64,000 nucleotides of DNA from Palsa-295 sp963781105 (GTDB lineage: Bacteria; Acidobacteriota; Terriglobia; Acidiferrales; UBA7541), in contig CAWAED010000003.1 in assembly GCA_963781105.1 (NCBI GenBank), forward strand, positions 434,001 through 498,000. The letters run 5' to 3'. Numbering within the stretch: the stretch's first letter is position 1; each line of letters opens with the position of its first letter. A program made the translations under genes and the position numbers. Below are positions 26,334-34,109 of this stretch, piece by piece. A model generated the notes under the pieces. The model saw only the letters and a list, made by a program, of their open reading frames with translations, searched no databases and was not told the DNA's origin.

Positions 26334-26639
26334 ATGTCGAAATTGGCTATATACGTGAGGATGGAAGCAAAACCCGGAAAAGAAAAGGACGTAGCTCAAT
26401 TCCTGCAGAGCGCCGTGCCTCTCGTGCAAGAGGAACACGGCACCATCGCCTGGTTCGCCATCCAGATGGGACATTCAACCTTCGGAATTTTCGATACCTT
26501 CAACGACGAAGCCGGCCGCCAGGCTCATCTTTCCGGCAAAGTCGCAGCCGCGTTGATGAACAAAGCTCCGGAGCTTTTTGCGAAGGCTCCCGAAATCAGC
26601 AAAGTCGACGTCCTGGCGTCCAAACTTCCAGCCGGGTGA
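26334..26639 (+). CDS. Antibiotic biosynthesis monooxygenase (ABM)-like protein
   Basis: 101 residues after a strong ribosome site (AAAGGAGAAAATCC). The pattern VRMEAKPGKEKDVAQFL...EEHGTIAWFAIQ...FGIFDTFNDEAGRQAHLSG (blocks shortened) is that of the ABM dimeric alpha/beta-barrel family: a GK(E)xxxxxFL helix, TxxWxAxQ strand and FxxxDTFxDExGRxAHLxG motif. Known relatives act as cofactor-free monooxygenases or haem-degrading enzymes; some are only quinol-handling. The substrate here is unknown. The gene is monocistronic by spacing. Confidence 0.9.
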   Translation: MSKLAIYVRMEAKPGKEKDVAQFLQSAVPLVQEEHGTIAWFAIQMGHSTFGIFDTFNDEAGRQAHLSGKVAAALMNKAPELFAKAPEISKVDVLASKLPAG

Positions 26640-26910
26640 ACTCAAAAAGCGTCAGCGTAGCTTACCCGCTACTCTACAAGCCGCTTCTCTGCTCCCCGTG
26701 GCACCCGGCCGCCGCGGCGGAGCAGTACTCTTTGAATAGACGTACTCGATGCATCCTCTCGGCCGTGCGCGCTCTTCCCTCGCCGGCCCCAGCCTCTCAT
26801 CGTCCCTTGGAAACGCGAGTCCGCGAATAGCTGCAACCATGCGGCAAGATATATCGTCTAACGATATGTAGCCCGAACTCGAGCTATTCATTACAGAAAG
26901 AGGGCCAAAC

Positions 26911-27159
26911 ATGATTGCAGCAAACCAAATTGTCAATTCCACCGGCGGGCAGAACTCGCCCACCCGTCAAGACTCGGAGGAAACTCCAGAATACGAACAT
27001 CCGCACAATCTGGACGAAATCCAGAGGCGTGCGTGCAGGATTCACCGCCGCCACGGCGGTGTCTATGGCGGATACACCCTCGAGGAATGGCTCGAAGCCG
27101 AACACGAACTGGAACGCGAGGACCATCCGGCGTCGGATAAAAAAGATCACGTCCACTAA
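26911..27159 (+). CDS. DUF2934-type small protein
   Basis: 82 residues, ribosome site GAGGGCC at a normal distance. The core IQRRACRIHRRHGGVYGGYTLEEWLEAEHEL fits DUF2934 (I..RA..I....G...G...DWxxAExEL; shown shortened). These small, charged helical proteins are common in soil bacteria and have no known function. The stretch 26640-26910 before it contains no gene I can support. Confidence 0.85.
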   Translation: MIAANQIVNSTGGQNSPTRQDSEETPEYEHPHNLDEIQRRACRIHRRHGGVYGGYTLEEWLEAEHELEREDHPASDKKDHVH

Positions 27160-27247
27160 GCGGCCGGGCAGCAACTCTCGCGCCCGCCAGTCTCGATAGT
27201 GCTCGTGGTGCTCGGCCTCCATCGAATAATCGCGCAACACACGCGTG

Positions 27248-27532
27248 TTATTTCGACTTACTCGGAGCCTGCGCGGGCGTTCCTAGGTAGCTCTGAACCG
27301 CGTGAGGGGTGATCGCGACTTTTGTCGCGATTTGTGAAACGGATTCGCCCTGAGCGTGCAACAGACGAACCTGAGCCGCCGTCGGCTGTTTTACTTCCTG
27401 CGCCGCAGCCGAAATCTTCACCGTGTCTTCCTCCGCCGCAGCCGGTTTGGCCGCGACTGGCGCGGGAGCGCTCGCTTGCGCCACCGCTGCCGCTCCGCCC
27501 GATGCTCCACTACCGGAAACAGAAGTAACCAT
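27248..27532 (-). CDS. Small Ala-rich protein with HTH-like C-terminus
   Basis: 94 residues with a good ribosome site (GGGAGGAA). The first ~45 residues are Ala/Pro-rich and disordered; then EDTVKISAAAQEV, which resembles a FlgM-like DKVxIS segment, and RLLHAQGESVSQIATKVAITPHAVQSYLG, a helix-turn-helix-like pair with the LuxR-like GxSxxxIAxxxxIxxxxVxxYL spacing. DNA binding is inference only. It lies 110 bp downstream of the Crp/Fnr genes on the same strand, so it may share their transcript. Confidence 0.7.
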   Translation of the reverse strand: MVTSVSGSGASGGAAAVAQASAPAPVAAKPAAAEEDTVKISAAAQEVKQPTAAQVRLLHAQGESVSQIATKVAITPHAVQSYLGTPAQAPSKSK

Positions 27533-27642
27533 GATGATTTCCTCCCGCTCTTGGCGTTGCCCTCCCCTACATATTTGCTATCGGCAAGTGCGGGCAAACC
27601 TTGAGCGCAGGAAGGAGAGCAGCCAACTGGAATCATTCAGGG

Positions 27643-28458
27643 TCACTCCCTCCCTTTACCAAGCGAGGACGACTGCAAGCTCTCACCGCTCGTTTCACTC
27701 ACGTCCTTCAGCATTCCGATCTCCGCGTTGAATTGCTGGATCACTCCGTAGCACTCGCACGCCGAACCTTCCAGTTTTTTGCGGCTCAAGATCTTCACCG
27801 CCCCGCGCGTGTACTCGATATTTTTCTTCTTCTGCAGGATTCCCGCCGCCAGGCTCACGCTCGGACGGTCCGTGCCCAGCATCGTCGCCAGAAAATCGTG
27901 GGTGATCAAAATGGACCCGCCGTCCACGCGATCCTGCGCCATCAATAGCCAGCGCGCCAGCCGCTGCTCCACATCGTGCAGACGGTTGCACGCCGCCGTC
28001 TGCGCCACCTGTATTCCCTGAATTACCGCATACCGGCTTAGCATCATCTGGAACTCACTCGAGTTTTTCAGCACGCTCTGCAGGCTGCTCACCTTCACGC
28101 GAAAGCCCTCGCCTGCAATCTGCACCACTTCTCGCAGCGGACTGCGCGTCAGACACACAGCCGAAGGAATTCCCGCCGCTCCTTCGTTCCCCACCACGGC
28201 CGCCTCCACCGTTTTTCCATCCTCCATCGCCACCACTAGCGAAATCAGGCCGGAATTCGGAAAATATCCGAAATCCAGTTCCTCGTTTGGCTCGTGCAAG
28301 ATCCGGTGACGCGGTAGCGCCACCGACTCCAGGTGCGGGCCAATAGCTGAAAACTCCTGCTCGGGAATCGAAAGTAGGATTTTGTTGACGACCGGCGTGC
28401 CGTCGGGACTCGTTCGCTGCGGAAAGTGCGCGGTCTTGTTGCGGTCACTCTGCTGCAC
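27643..28458 (-). CDS. Crp/Fnr-family transcription regulator, paralogue 1
   Basis: 271 residues: a cyclic-nucleotide-binding-like beta roll (~25-150, with FGYFPNSGLISLVVAMEDGKTVEAAVVGNEG, shown in part as YFPNSGLISLVV) and a C-terminal winged helix (ILITHDFLATMLGTDRPSVS, DNA-recognition helix). The helical linker AACNRLHDVEQRLARWLL is typical of acidobacterial Crp-like regulators. The ligand site of classical Crp is not conserved, so the effector is unknown. It shares about half its sequence by eye with the next gene. The C-terminal ~35 residues beyond the winged helix are Ser-rich. Confidence 0.92.
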   Translation of the reverse strand: MQQSDRNKTAHFPQRTSPDGTPVVNKILLSIPEQEFSAIGPHLESVALPRHRILHEPNEELDFGYFPNSGLISLVVAMEDGKTVEAAVVGNEGAAGIPSAVCLTRSPLREVVQIAGEGFRVKVSSLQSVLKNSSEFQMMLSRYAVIQGIQVAQTAACNRLHDVEQRLARWLLMAQDRVDGGSILITHDFLATMLGTDRPSVSLAAGILQKKKNIEYTRGAVKILSRKKLEGSACECYGVIQQFNAEIGMLKDVSETSGESLQSSSLGKGRE

Positions 28459-28546
28459 TAGTTGTCCCGCTTCGTTTTGTCATGGCGGGACTCTAGTTGC
28501 TGGAGGAATGCGCTGTCTGTCGGACGCCAAACACTCGCAAACGATT

Positions 28547-29296
28547 TTATGAGAGGCCTAGCAGCGGATTAAATTGCTCGATAACTTGATAACATTCACA
28601 AGCGCACGCCTGCAGTTTCGGTCGATCCAGAATTTTCACCGCGCCGCGCTTGTACTCAAGAATGCCCTTCTTCTGCATGGTGCTCGCAGTCAAGCTCACC
28701 GTCGGCCGGTCCGTCCCCAGCATCGTCGCCAGAAAATCGTGCGTGATCGGCAAGAATTCGGACTCCACGCGGTCGCGCGTCACCAGCAGCCAGCGCGCCA
28801 GCCGCTGCTCAACTCCGTGCAGGCGGTTGCACGCGGCGGTCTGCGAGATTTGCATTCCTAGAATTACCTCGTAACGCCCCATCGTCATGCGCAATTCCGG
28901 AGCGTTGCGCATCAATTTCTCCACGGCTGAAGCGCCGATGCGAAATCCGTCTCCGGCGATCTGCACCACTTCGCGCACCGAACTGGTGCGCAACCCCACC
29001 GCCAGCGCAGCGCCGGAAAAACCTTCGCGGCCGACAACTCCCACTTCCACGGTCCTCCCATCTTCTGTCACCACCACCAGCGAAATCATGCCCCGGTTCG
29101 GGAAGTACGCGTACTGAACGTCCTGACCCGGCTGATGCAAATTCAAATGGTCCGGCAAGTCGAGGAACTCCAATGCCGCGCGCACTTGCTCGAATTCGTG
29201 GTCAGGAAGCGACAGAAGCAGGTTATTGGTGATCGCCTTTCCCTGCGGGCCGACTCGCTGCCCAAAACTCGGCTCTAAAACGCTCTTTTGGCTCAT
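28547..29296 (-). CDS. Crp/Fnr-family transcription regulator, paralogue 2
   Basis: 249 residues with the same plan as the downstream paralogue: beta roll (~25-140, FPNRGMISLVVVTEDGRTVEV), linker AACNRLHGVEQRLARWLL, and winged helix (ITHDFLATMLGTDRPTVSLT). Both ends in ACECYxVIxQFN. The order and 88-bp gap suggest a tandem duplication. No Cys cluster for an Fe-S centre is present, so it is not an Fnr-like oxygen sensor in the classical sense. The spacer before it (29297-29467) would hold promoters for it and the divergent receiver gene. Confidence 0.93.
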   Translation of the reverse strand: MSQKSVLEPSFGQRVGPQGKAITNNLLLSLPDHEFEQVRAALEFLDLPDHLNLHQPGQDVQYAYFPNRGMISLVVVTEDGRTVEVGVVGREGFSGAALAVGLRTSSVREVVQIAGDGFRIGASAVEKLMRNAPELRMTMGRYEVILGMQISQTAACNRLHGVEQRLARWLLVTRDRVESEFLPITHDFLATMLGTDRPTVSLTASTMQKKGILEYKRGAVKILDRPKLQACACECYQVIEQFNPLLGLS

Positions 29297-29467
29297 CGCA
29301 CTTCCTTATTGTCTGTACGTATTTCACTCTAGGGCCCGTTTCGTAGCACCCAGCCTAGCGCATACGCCAAATCTGTCCATACACCATCTGCGGTATTCCC
29401 GGAGGTATTCTCCCCAGCGTAGGATGGCCGACATAAATCGACAACGGAGTCGTTGCGCCCACAACGA

Positions 29468-30031
29468 ATGGCTCGAATTCTGATTGCGGACGATCATCCA
29501 GAAGCGCGCCGCGGTGCGCGTGCACTGCTCGAAGCGCATCCGGGCTGGGAGGTGTGCGGCGAAGCCAAAAACGGCATGGAGGCCATCGAGAAGGCCGCAG
29601 CACTGAAGCCGGACATCGTCATCATGGACCTCAGCATGCCGAAAATGTCGGGCTCTGCCGCGGCGCGAGTCATCCGCAGCACGGCGCCCTGTTTGCCGTT
29701 GCTACTGTTTTCACTGTATGCCGGCGACCCTCAAATGTCGGATGGATTCCGCGCCGCAGGCTTCAGCGGCGACCTTAATAAGGCTGCGGCCGACCTGCTG
29801 ATCGAGGCCGTCGAGACGCTGCTGCAAGGCGGAACATATTTCCAGTCCGCCGCGGTGCCGAGAGCAATCATCGCCGATGATGCGTCCACACATCCGGAGC
29901 AGGCGCCGACGCCCTGCGATGACGCAGGGCAACAAGCATCGCCAGCCGCTCCAGCATCCAATTCCCTGTCCGATCCGCTTCCCGCCGAGCCGCGGGACGC
30001 GACGCCGGCAAACGGCTCCGATCCTAGCTGA
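29468..30031 (+). CDS. Receiver-domain protein with disordered tail
   Basis: ATG 29468 gives MARILIADDHPEARRG, the usual receiver start; an in-frame start 15 nt upstream is possible. 187 residues: a CheY-like receiver (1-~120) with acidic pair Asp8-Asp9, phospho-acceptor Asp54 (VIMDLSMP), Ser in LFSLY and Lys in DLNKAA. The next ~65 residues are Pro/Ala/Ser-rich and lack an HTH, so there is no DNA-binding output. It probably acts through protein contact. No kinase gene is adjacent. It resembles the stand-alone receivers at 50-58.7 kb but is the only one with a long tail. Confidence 0.88.
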   Translation: MARILIADDHPEARRGARALLEAHPGWEVCGEAKNGMEAIEKAAALKPDIVIMDLSMPKMSGSAAARVIRSTAPCLPLLLFSLYAGDPQMSDGFRAAGFSGDLNKAAADLLIEAVETLLQGGTYFQSAAVPRAIIADDASTHPEQAPTPCDDAGQQASPAAPASNSLSDPLPAEPRDATPANGSDPS

Positions 30032-30091
30032 CATCACGTGACGCGCAGGGCTGCACGGGTTCGCATGCATCCATGCTACAATTGAAACTCC

Positions 30092-31717
30092 TTGCTCTCC
30101 GTTAACAACATCACGATGCGCTACGGCGCCAGAATCTTGTTCGAAGACGTCAGCACAACGTTCTTTGCGGGGCGGCGCTATGGAATCACAGGCCCCAATG
30201 GCGCGGGCAAATCCACGTTGATGAAGATCCTCACCGGCGAGATTGAGCCGACCAAGGGCGACGTGACGCGTCCCAAGAAGCTCGGCATCTTGAGCCAGGA
30301 CCAGTTTGCTTTTGACGAGCAGCGCGTGATTGACACCGTCATCATGGGCAATCGTCCGCTGTGGAAAGCGCTGCAAGAGCGCGAGATTCTCTACGCCAAG
30401 CCGCACGAGGAATTGACGGACGCGGACGGGATGCGGCTGGGCGAACTCGAAGGAATCGTCGGCGAGGAAGGCGGTTACACGGCGGAGCCGGACGCGGCCA
30501 TTTTGCTGGATGGCTTGGGAATTGACGAGCCGCTGCACGAGCGCAAAATGCGCGAGTTGCAGGGCGGGCAAAAAGTCCGCGTGCTGCTGGCGCAAGCGCT
30601 TTTCGGCAGTCCGCCGGCGCTGCTCCTCGACGAGCCGACGAACCACTTGGATCTCGATTCGGTCCACTGGCTGCAGGATTATTTGTGCGAGTACGAAGGC
30701 GTGCTGATCGTGATTTCGCACGACCGCCATTTTTTGAATAGCGTGTGCACGCACACCGCGGACATCGATTACGAGACCGTGATCATGTACAACGGCGGAT
30801 ACGACGACATGGTCGTCGCCAAGACTTCGATTCGCTCGCGCATCGAATCCGAAAACGCGCAACGCGAAAAGAAAATCGCGCAATTGAACGAATTCATCGC
30901 GCGTTTTTCGGCCGGCACGCGTTCGGCGCAGGCGACGTCGCGCAAAAAAGAAGTGGAGCGGCTGCAGACCACGGAACTCGCGCGCTCGAATATTGCTCGT
31001 CCATATATTCGCTTCAATATGGACCAGGCCTCCGGCAAACATCCTCTCGAAATCAAGAGCATTGCGAAGTCGTACGACGGCGTGAAGGTTTGGGCGCCCT
31101 TTTCCGGAGCTGTTTCGCGCGGAGAGAAAATCGCGTTGATGGGCCGCAACGGAACCGGCAAGACCACGCTGCTGAAATCGTTGCTGCGCAACGCCACGGG
31201 CTTTGTGGACGATTCCGACCGGCAATTCCCTGTTGACGGCGGGCAGGTGATCTGGGGCCACAACGTGATGGTGGGATACTTCGCGCAGGACCACAGCGAA
31301 TCCATCACGCATGGGATGGACGCGATTGAGTGGCTGCACCAGTTCAAGCCGCAGGCGACGCAGGAAGAATTGCGCGGCGTCCTGGGGCAGATGCTTTTCA
31401 GCGGTGAAGACGCGTTGAAGCAGACCGCGGCGCTTTCCGGAGGCGAATCCGCGCGGCTGATTTTCTGCCGCCTGATGCTGCAAAAGCCCAACGTGCTGGT
31501 GCTGGACGAGCCGACGAACCACCTGGATCTCGAATCCATCAACGCGCTGAACATCGCGCTGCAGAAATACGACGGCACGGTGTTGCTGGTGACGCACGAC
31601 CACGACGTGATCGATGAAGTCGCGACGCGCATCTGGCATTTTGCCAACGGCAAGATCGAGGACTTCAAAGGCCCGTACTCGGAGTATCTGGAATCGGTAG
31701 AAGAAAAGGCGTCGTGA
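30092..31717 (+). CDS. ABC-F ATPase, YbiT-like
   Basis: 541 residues with a TTG start at 30092; MLSVNNITMRYG is the N-terminus typical of the YbiT branch. Two ABC domains: Walker A GPNGAGKST (~35-43) and GRNGTGKTT (~350), two LSGGE-like signatures (LQGGQKVR, LSGGESAR) and two LLDEPTNHLDL/LVLDEPTNHLDL Walker B motifs. The linker between them is the charged, coiled ABC-F linker (REKKIAQLNEF). No membrane domain. ABC-F proteins bind the ribosome's E site and adjust translation or rescue stalled ribosomes. The initiator region shows no strong ribosome site. An IS lies 17 bp downstream. Confidence 0.94.
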   Translation: MLSVNNITMRYGARILFEDVSTTFFAGRRYGITGPNGAGKSTLMKILTGEIEPTKGDVTRPKKLGILSQDQFAFDEQRVIDTVIMGNRPLWKALQEREILYAKPHEELTDADGMRLGELEGIVGEEGGYTAEPDAAILLDGLGIDEPLHERKMRELQGGQKVRVLLAQALFGSPPALLLDEPTNHLDLDSVHWLQDYLCEYEGVLIVISHDRHFLNSVCTHTADIDYETVIMYNGGYDDMVVAKTSIRSRIESENAQREKKIAQLNEFIARFSAGTRSAQATSRKKEVERLQTTELARSNIARPYIRFNMDQASGKHPLEIKSIAKSYDGVKVWAPFSGAVSRGEKIALMGRNGTGKTTLLKSLLRNATGFVDDSDRQFPVDGGQVIWGHNVMVGYFAQDHSESITHGMDAIEWLHQFKPQATQEELRGVLGQMLFSGEDALKQTAALSGGESARLIFCRLMLQKPNVLVLDEPTNHLDLESINALNIALQKYDGTVLLVTHDHDVIDEVATRIWHFANGKIEDFKGPYSEYLESVEEKAS

Positions 31718-31734
31718 GTAGTGATTGGTGAGTA

Positions 31735-32651
31735 GAACTCATTTCAAAACCCGACGTAACGTAATCATGAAACAGGCGATATGAAAGAAAGCTTCGTAAA
31801 TGGTGATCGAGCGATCGTAGCGCACGACCAGACGGCGAAAGTTGCCCAGCCACGCAAAGGTGCGCTCCACCTTCCAGCGACGTCGGTAGCGACGCAAGGC
31901 GCGACCGTCCTGGGTGCGCGGTTTGCTGCGATTCCAGCGATGTGGGGCAATCAATTCGATGCCGCGGGCCGCCAACTGTGCCTGCAACGGATCACTATCG
32001 AAAGCGCGATCGGCAATGACACGCCGCACTTTCTGCCGCGGCCGTCCGCTATGGTGCCGCCGGCTCACGCAGACCGCGGCGAGCGTTTCCTCCGCGAGCC
32101 GGACCTCATTGGGAGACGCAGAGTAAAGCTGCTTTCCCAGAGGAACACCCTGGCCGTCGACCACCACCATCCACTTCGTGCCCTTGCCCCGCTTGGTTTT
32201 TCCGACTTTCGAGCCCCTTTTTTGGCCGGAGCAAAACTGCCGTCCAGAAACGATTCGCTCCAGTCGAGTTGTTCGCGTTGGTTCAGTTCCGCCAGAAATG
32301 CGCGCCAGATGGTGAGCCAAATTCCCTGCTCTTCCCAATCGCGAAGCCGCCGCCAACAGGTCGCCGGTGAGGGAAACTCGTCGGGCAAATCCTGCCAGCG
32401 AGCGCCACTGCGCAAAATCCACAGAATTCCTTCGAGTACTTTGCGGTCGTTGGCCGGTGGTCTGCCGCCCTGCGGGCGGCGCAGCCGCTTCGGAAGCCAG
32501 GGACGGATTTTCTCCCATGGGGCGTCGGTCCGCAGTCGACCGTATCGCGCCATCGCTCCTCCCTTGGCGCTGCTGCCCGAATTTATCTCGCTTTTTCGAC
32601 AAACTAACCATCAGCCTTTCCGTACGTTGTACCCAGTTTTGAAACAGGCTC
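31735..32651 (-). mobile_element. IS5-family (IS427-like) insertion sequence, 917 bp
   Basis: The ends, GAACTCATTTCAAAAC (31735-) and, reversed, GAGCCTGTTTCAAAAC (-32651), are imperfect inverted repeats. A TA dinucleotide flanks each end (31733-31734 and 32652-32653), matching the short target duplication of this group. The transposase needs a -1 frameshift. Insertion lies 17 bp after the ABC-F stop. Confidence 0.88.
31739..32553 (-). CDS. IS5/IS427-type transposase made by -1 frameshift
   Basis: Two overlapping frames. The first starts at 32553 (MARYGRLRTDAPWEKIRPWL, then GILWILRSGARWQDLPDEF) and the second runs to the stop at 31739 with VIADRAFDSDPL (second catalytic Asp), then RRWKVERTFAWLGNFRRLVVRYDR shown in part (WKVERTFAWLGNF, catalytic Glu). 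The first catalytic Asp is in SFLDGSFAPAKKG just before the switch. At the switch the minus strand reads AAAAAAGGGG (32214-32223), a -1 slippery run. Joined product ~271 residues, normal for this group. The switch being programmed rather than an error is supported by the classical A6G motif, but is inference. Confidence 0.87.
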
Positions 32652-32890
32652 TAGTGACCCGCCTGCCGGCGAGGCAGGTTGGTGGCCCGTAGCCCCGTGG
32701 TTCCTGCCTGATTGATAGTCGCCCAGCACGTTCTTTTTACTGAGCTTACTTCCCTGCTCGAAAATTGTGAATCCAGTGGTCTGGCTCGGTGACCCTCGGC
32801 TCGATCACCCCAAGAGCACAGCCAAGAGTGGCTGTGCCACACCGTTTCAATTGACGTCTTGCTGCTGCGCGTTATAACTGCGAAATAGTG

Positions 32891-33111
32891 TCGATTAGAA
32901 GGTGTGCCGAGTGTTTGTTTTGTGTTGTTTACGTTGATTTCTAATATCTGCCATTGTCGATTAGAAATTGCAGGGGGTGTGCGCGGGGCGCGATGAGCGG
33001 GGGCGAAGTTGCGCGCCAGAACCGTTAAAAAGTGACGAATAGAATGAGTGCCGGGTTTTGTTTTCTGTGAGATACAACGATTTCTAATCGCGAGGTGTGA
33101 CGATTAGAAAT
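32891..33111. repeat. Five copies of the TTTCTAATCG motif in both directions
   Basis: TCGATTAGAA occurs at 32891, TTTCTAATA at 32938, TCGATTAGAAAT at 32957, ATTTCTAATCG at 33080 and CGATTAGAAAT at 33101. The last two are a perfect 11-bp inverted repeat with a 10-nt loop (33080-33111). No coding frame covers them. Confidence 0.75.
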
Positions 33112-33913
33112 GGCGTGTCCCGCGAAAGCGCTTGGGCAGACGAGGCGATTCGTGACTTGTGATTCGTGACCCGCCTGTCGGCGAGGCAGGTTCGTGTGGC
33201 GCCAAACGCCGATGTAACAATGTAACATGCGGCTTTCTTGGCTGTGCGGCGTGCGTGGAGTGTGCGTTGGGCGAGCGGTGAGGGGCGCGGGGCGGTTTTT
33301 GGCGACAGTCTTCCCTGGGGGTTGGGTTGGTGTGCCCGTCGCCGGCGTGGCGGAGTGCATATCGCGTCCTCGGTGGGGCGGGAAACGTGCCCCGACTCAC
33401 GTGATCACATTTACCGTCTGATTACCAGTCCTAAAAAGGAACTGCTGTGGGTGGATGGCGCGGGGGTACGGCAAAGTCTAAGGCTCGCGCGCGTGGGGCG
33501 CGGACGGGATCCTCATTTTCGGACGCTGGAGCCTGCGGGCGGGTGCCTGAGAGCGATGGGAGCACGCCGGTCACGCCGTGGTGCGGCGCGAAAACTCGAA
33601 AACTTCGCGGGAAAGGCACCGCGATAGGAATGGCGCTGCGCGCCGTCTATTCCCAGCCCTTACGGGCTGGGCTAATTTCTGCCGCGCCTACGGCGCTGGT
33701 CGGTTGCTGGGATTTGGCGCGTGCGTTGGACTGTGGACCTGCGGTCTACCAGGGGGCTGGCACGTCAGCTTGCTGCGGGCGAGTGAAAACGTGCGAGTCC
33801 AAGCCACGCACCCTCGCCTGCGGCCTTCGTCCGCAGACCCGCGAGAGTGCGGCACCCTAAAACCTACAACAGTCGCGAAGTGCCGTGGACCGGTTGGCCA
33901 CGTGCCCTAACGT

Positions 33914-34005
33914 TGTGCCACGCAGCCTTTGCGAACTGCGCAAAGGGATGCGGCACCCGTACAACCTAAAGGCGGTCGCTTGCCTGGGCTACAAGGGTGG
34001 GCCGT
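33914..34005 (+). repeat. ~92-bp direct repeat, left copy
   Basis: Matches 37205-37295 closely by eye, including GCCTTTGCG-AACT-GCGCAAAGG (hairpin), GCGGCACCCGTA-AACCTAAAG and GGCTACAAGGGTG. The two copies bracket the kinase gene in the same orientation. A diverged third copy lies inverted within 59440-59690. Confidence 0.75.
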
Positions 34006-34109
34006 CCGCCTGAAGCCTTACTGGACTAGCGCTCGCCCGCTTATTGCCCGGCGAGATGCGTTGACTATCGCTAGCTGTGCCCCTACCATGGCGCACAAGG
34101 AATTCCTTC

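Larger units (their letters stand above)
32652..34109. other. Gene-free, repeat-rich spacer
   Basis: Short open frames here lack family motifs and good ribosome sites; I support no gene. From left: CCGCCTGCCGGCGAGGCAGG hairpin (32660-32680; again at 33170-33190), the TTTCTAATCG repeat cluster (32891-33111), a ~78-bp repeat (33569-33646) shared with 53388-53466, a CCAGCCCTTACGGGCTGGG hairpin (~33652-33671), a GCGAGAGTGCGGCACC segment, and the 92-bp direct repeat (33914-34005). Confidence 0.7.

Noticed and set aside
29711..31639. 642-codon open frame on the minus strand
   Set aside because: Antisense to the receiver and ABC-F genes; composition rich in Arg/His/Val and no domain; a shadow.
33227..33910. 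Several 60-140 codon open frames in the repeat-rich spacer
   Set aside because: They cover hairpin repeats, overlap one another and lack ribosome sites or motifs.
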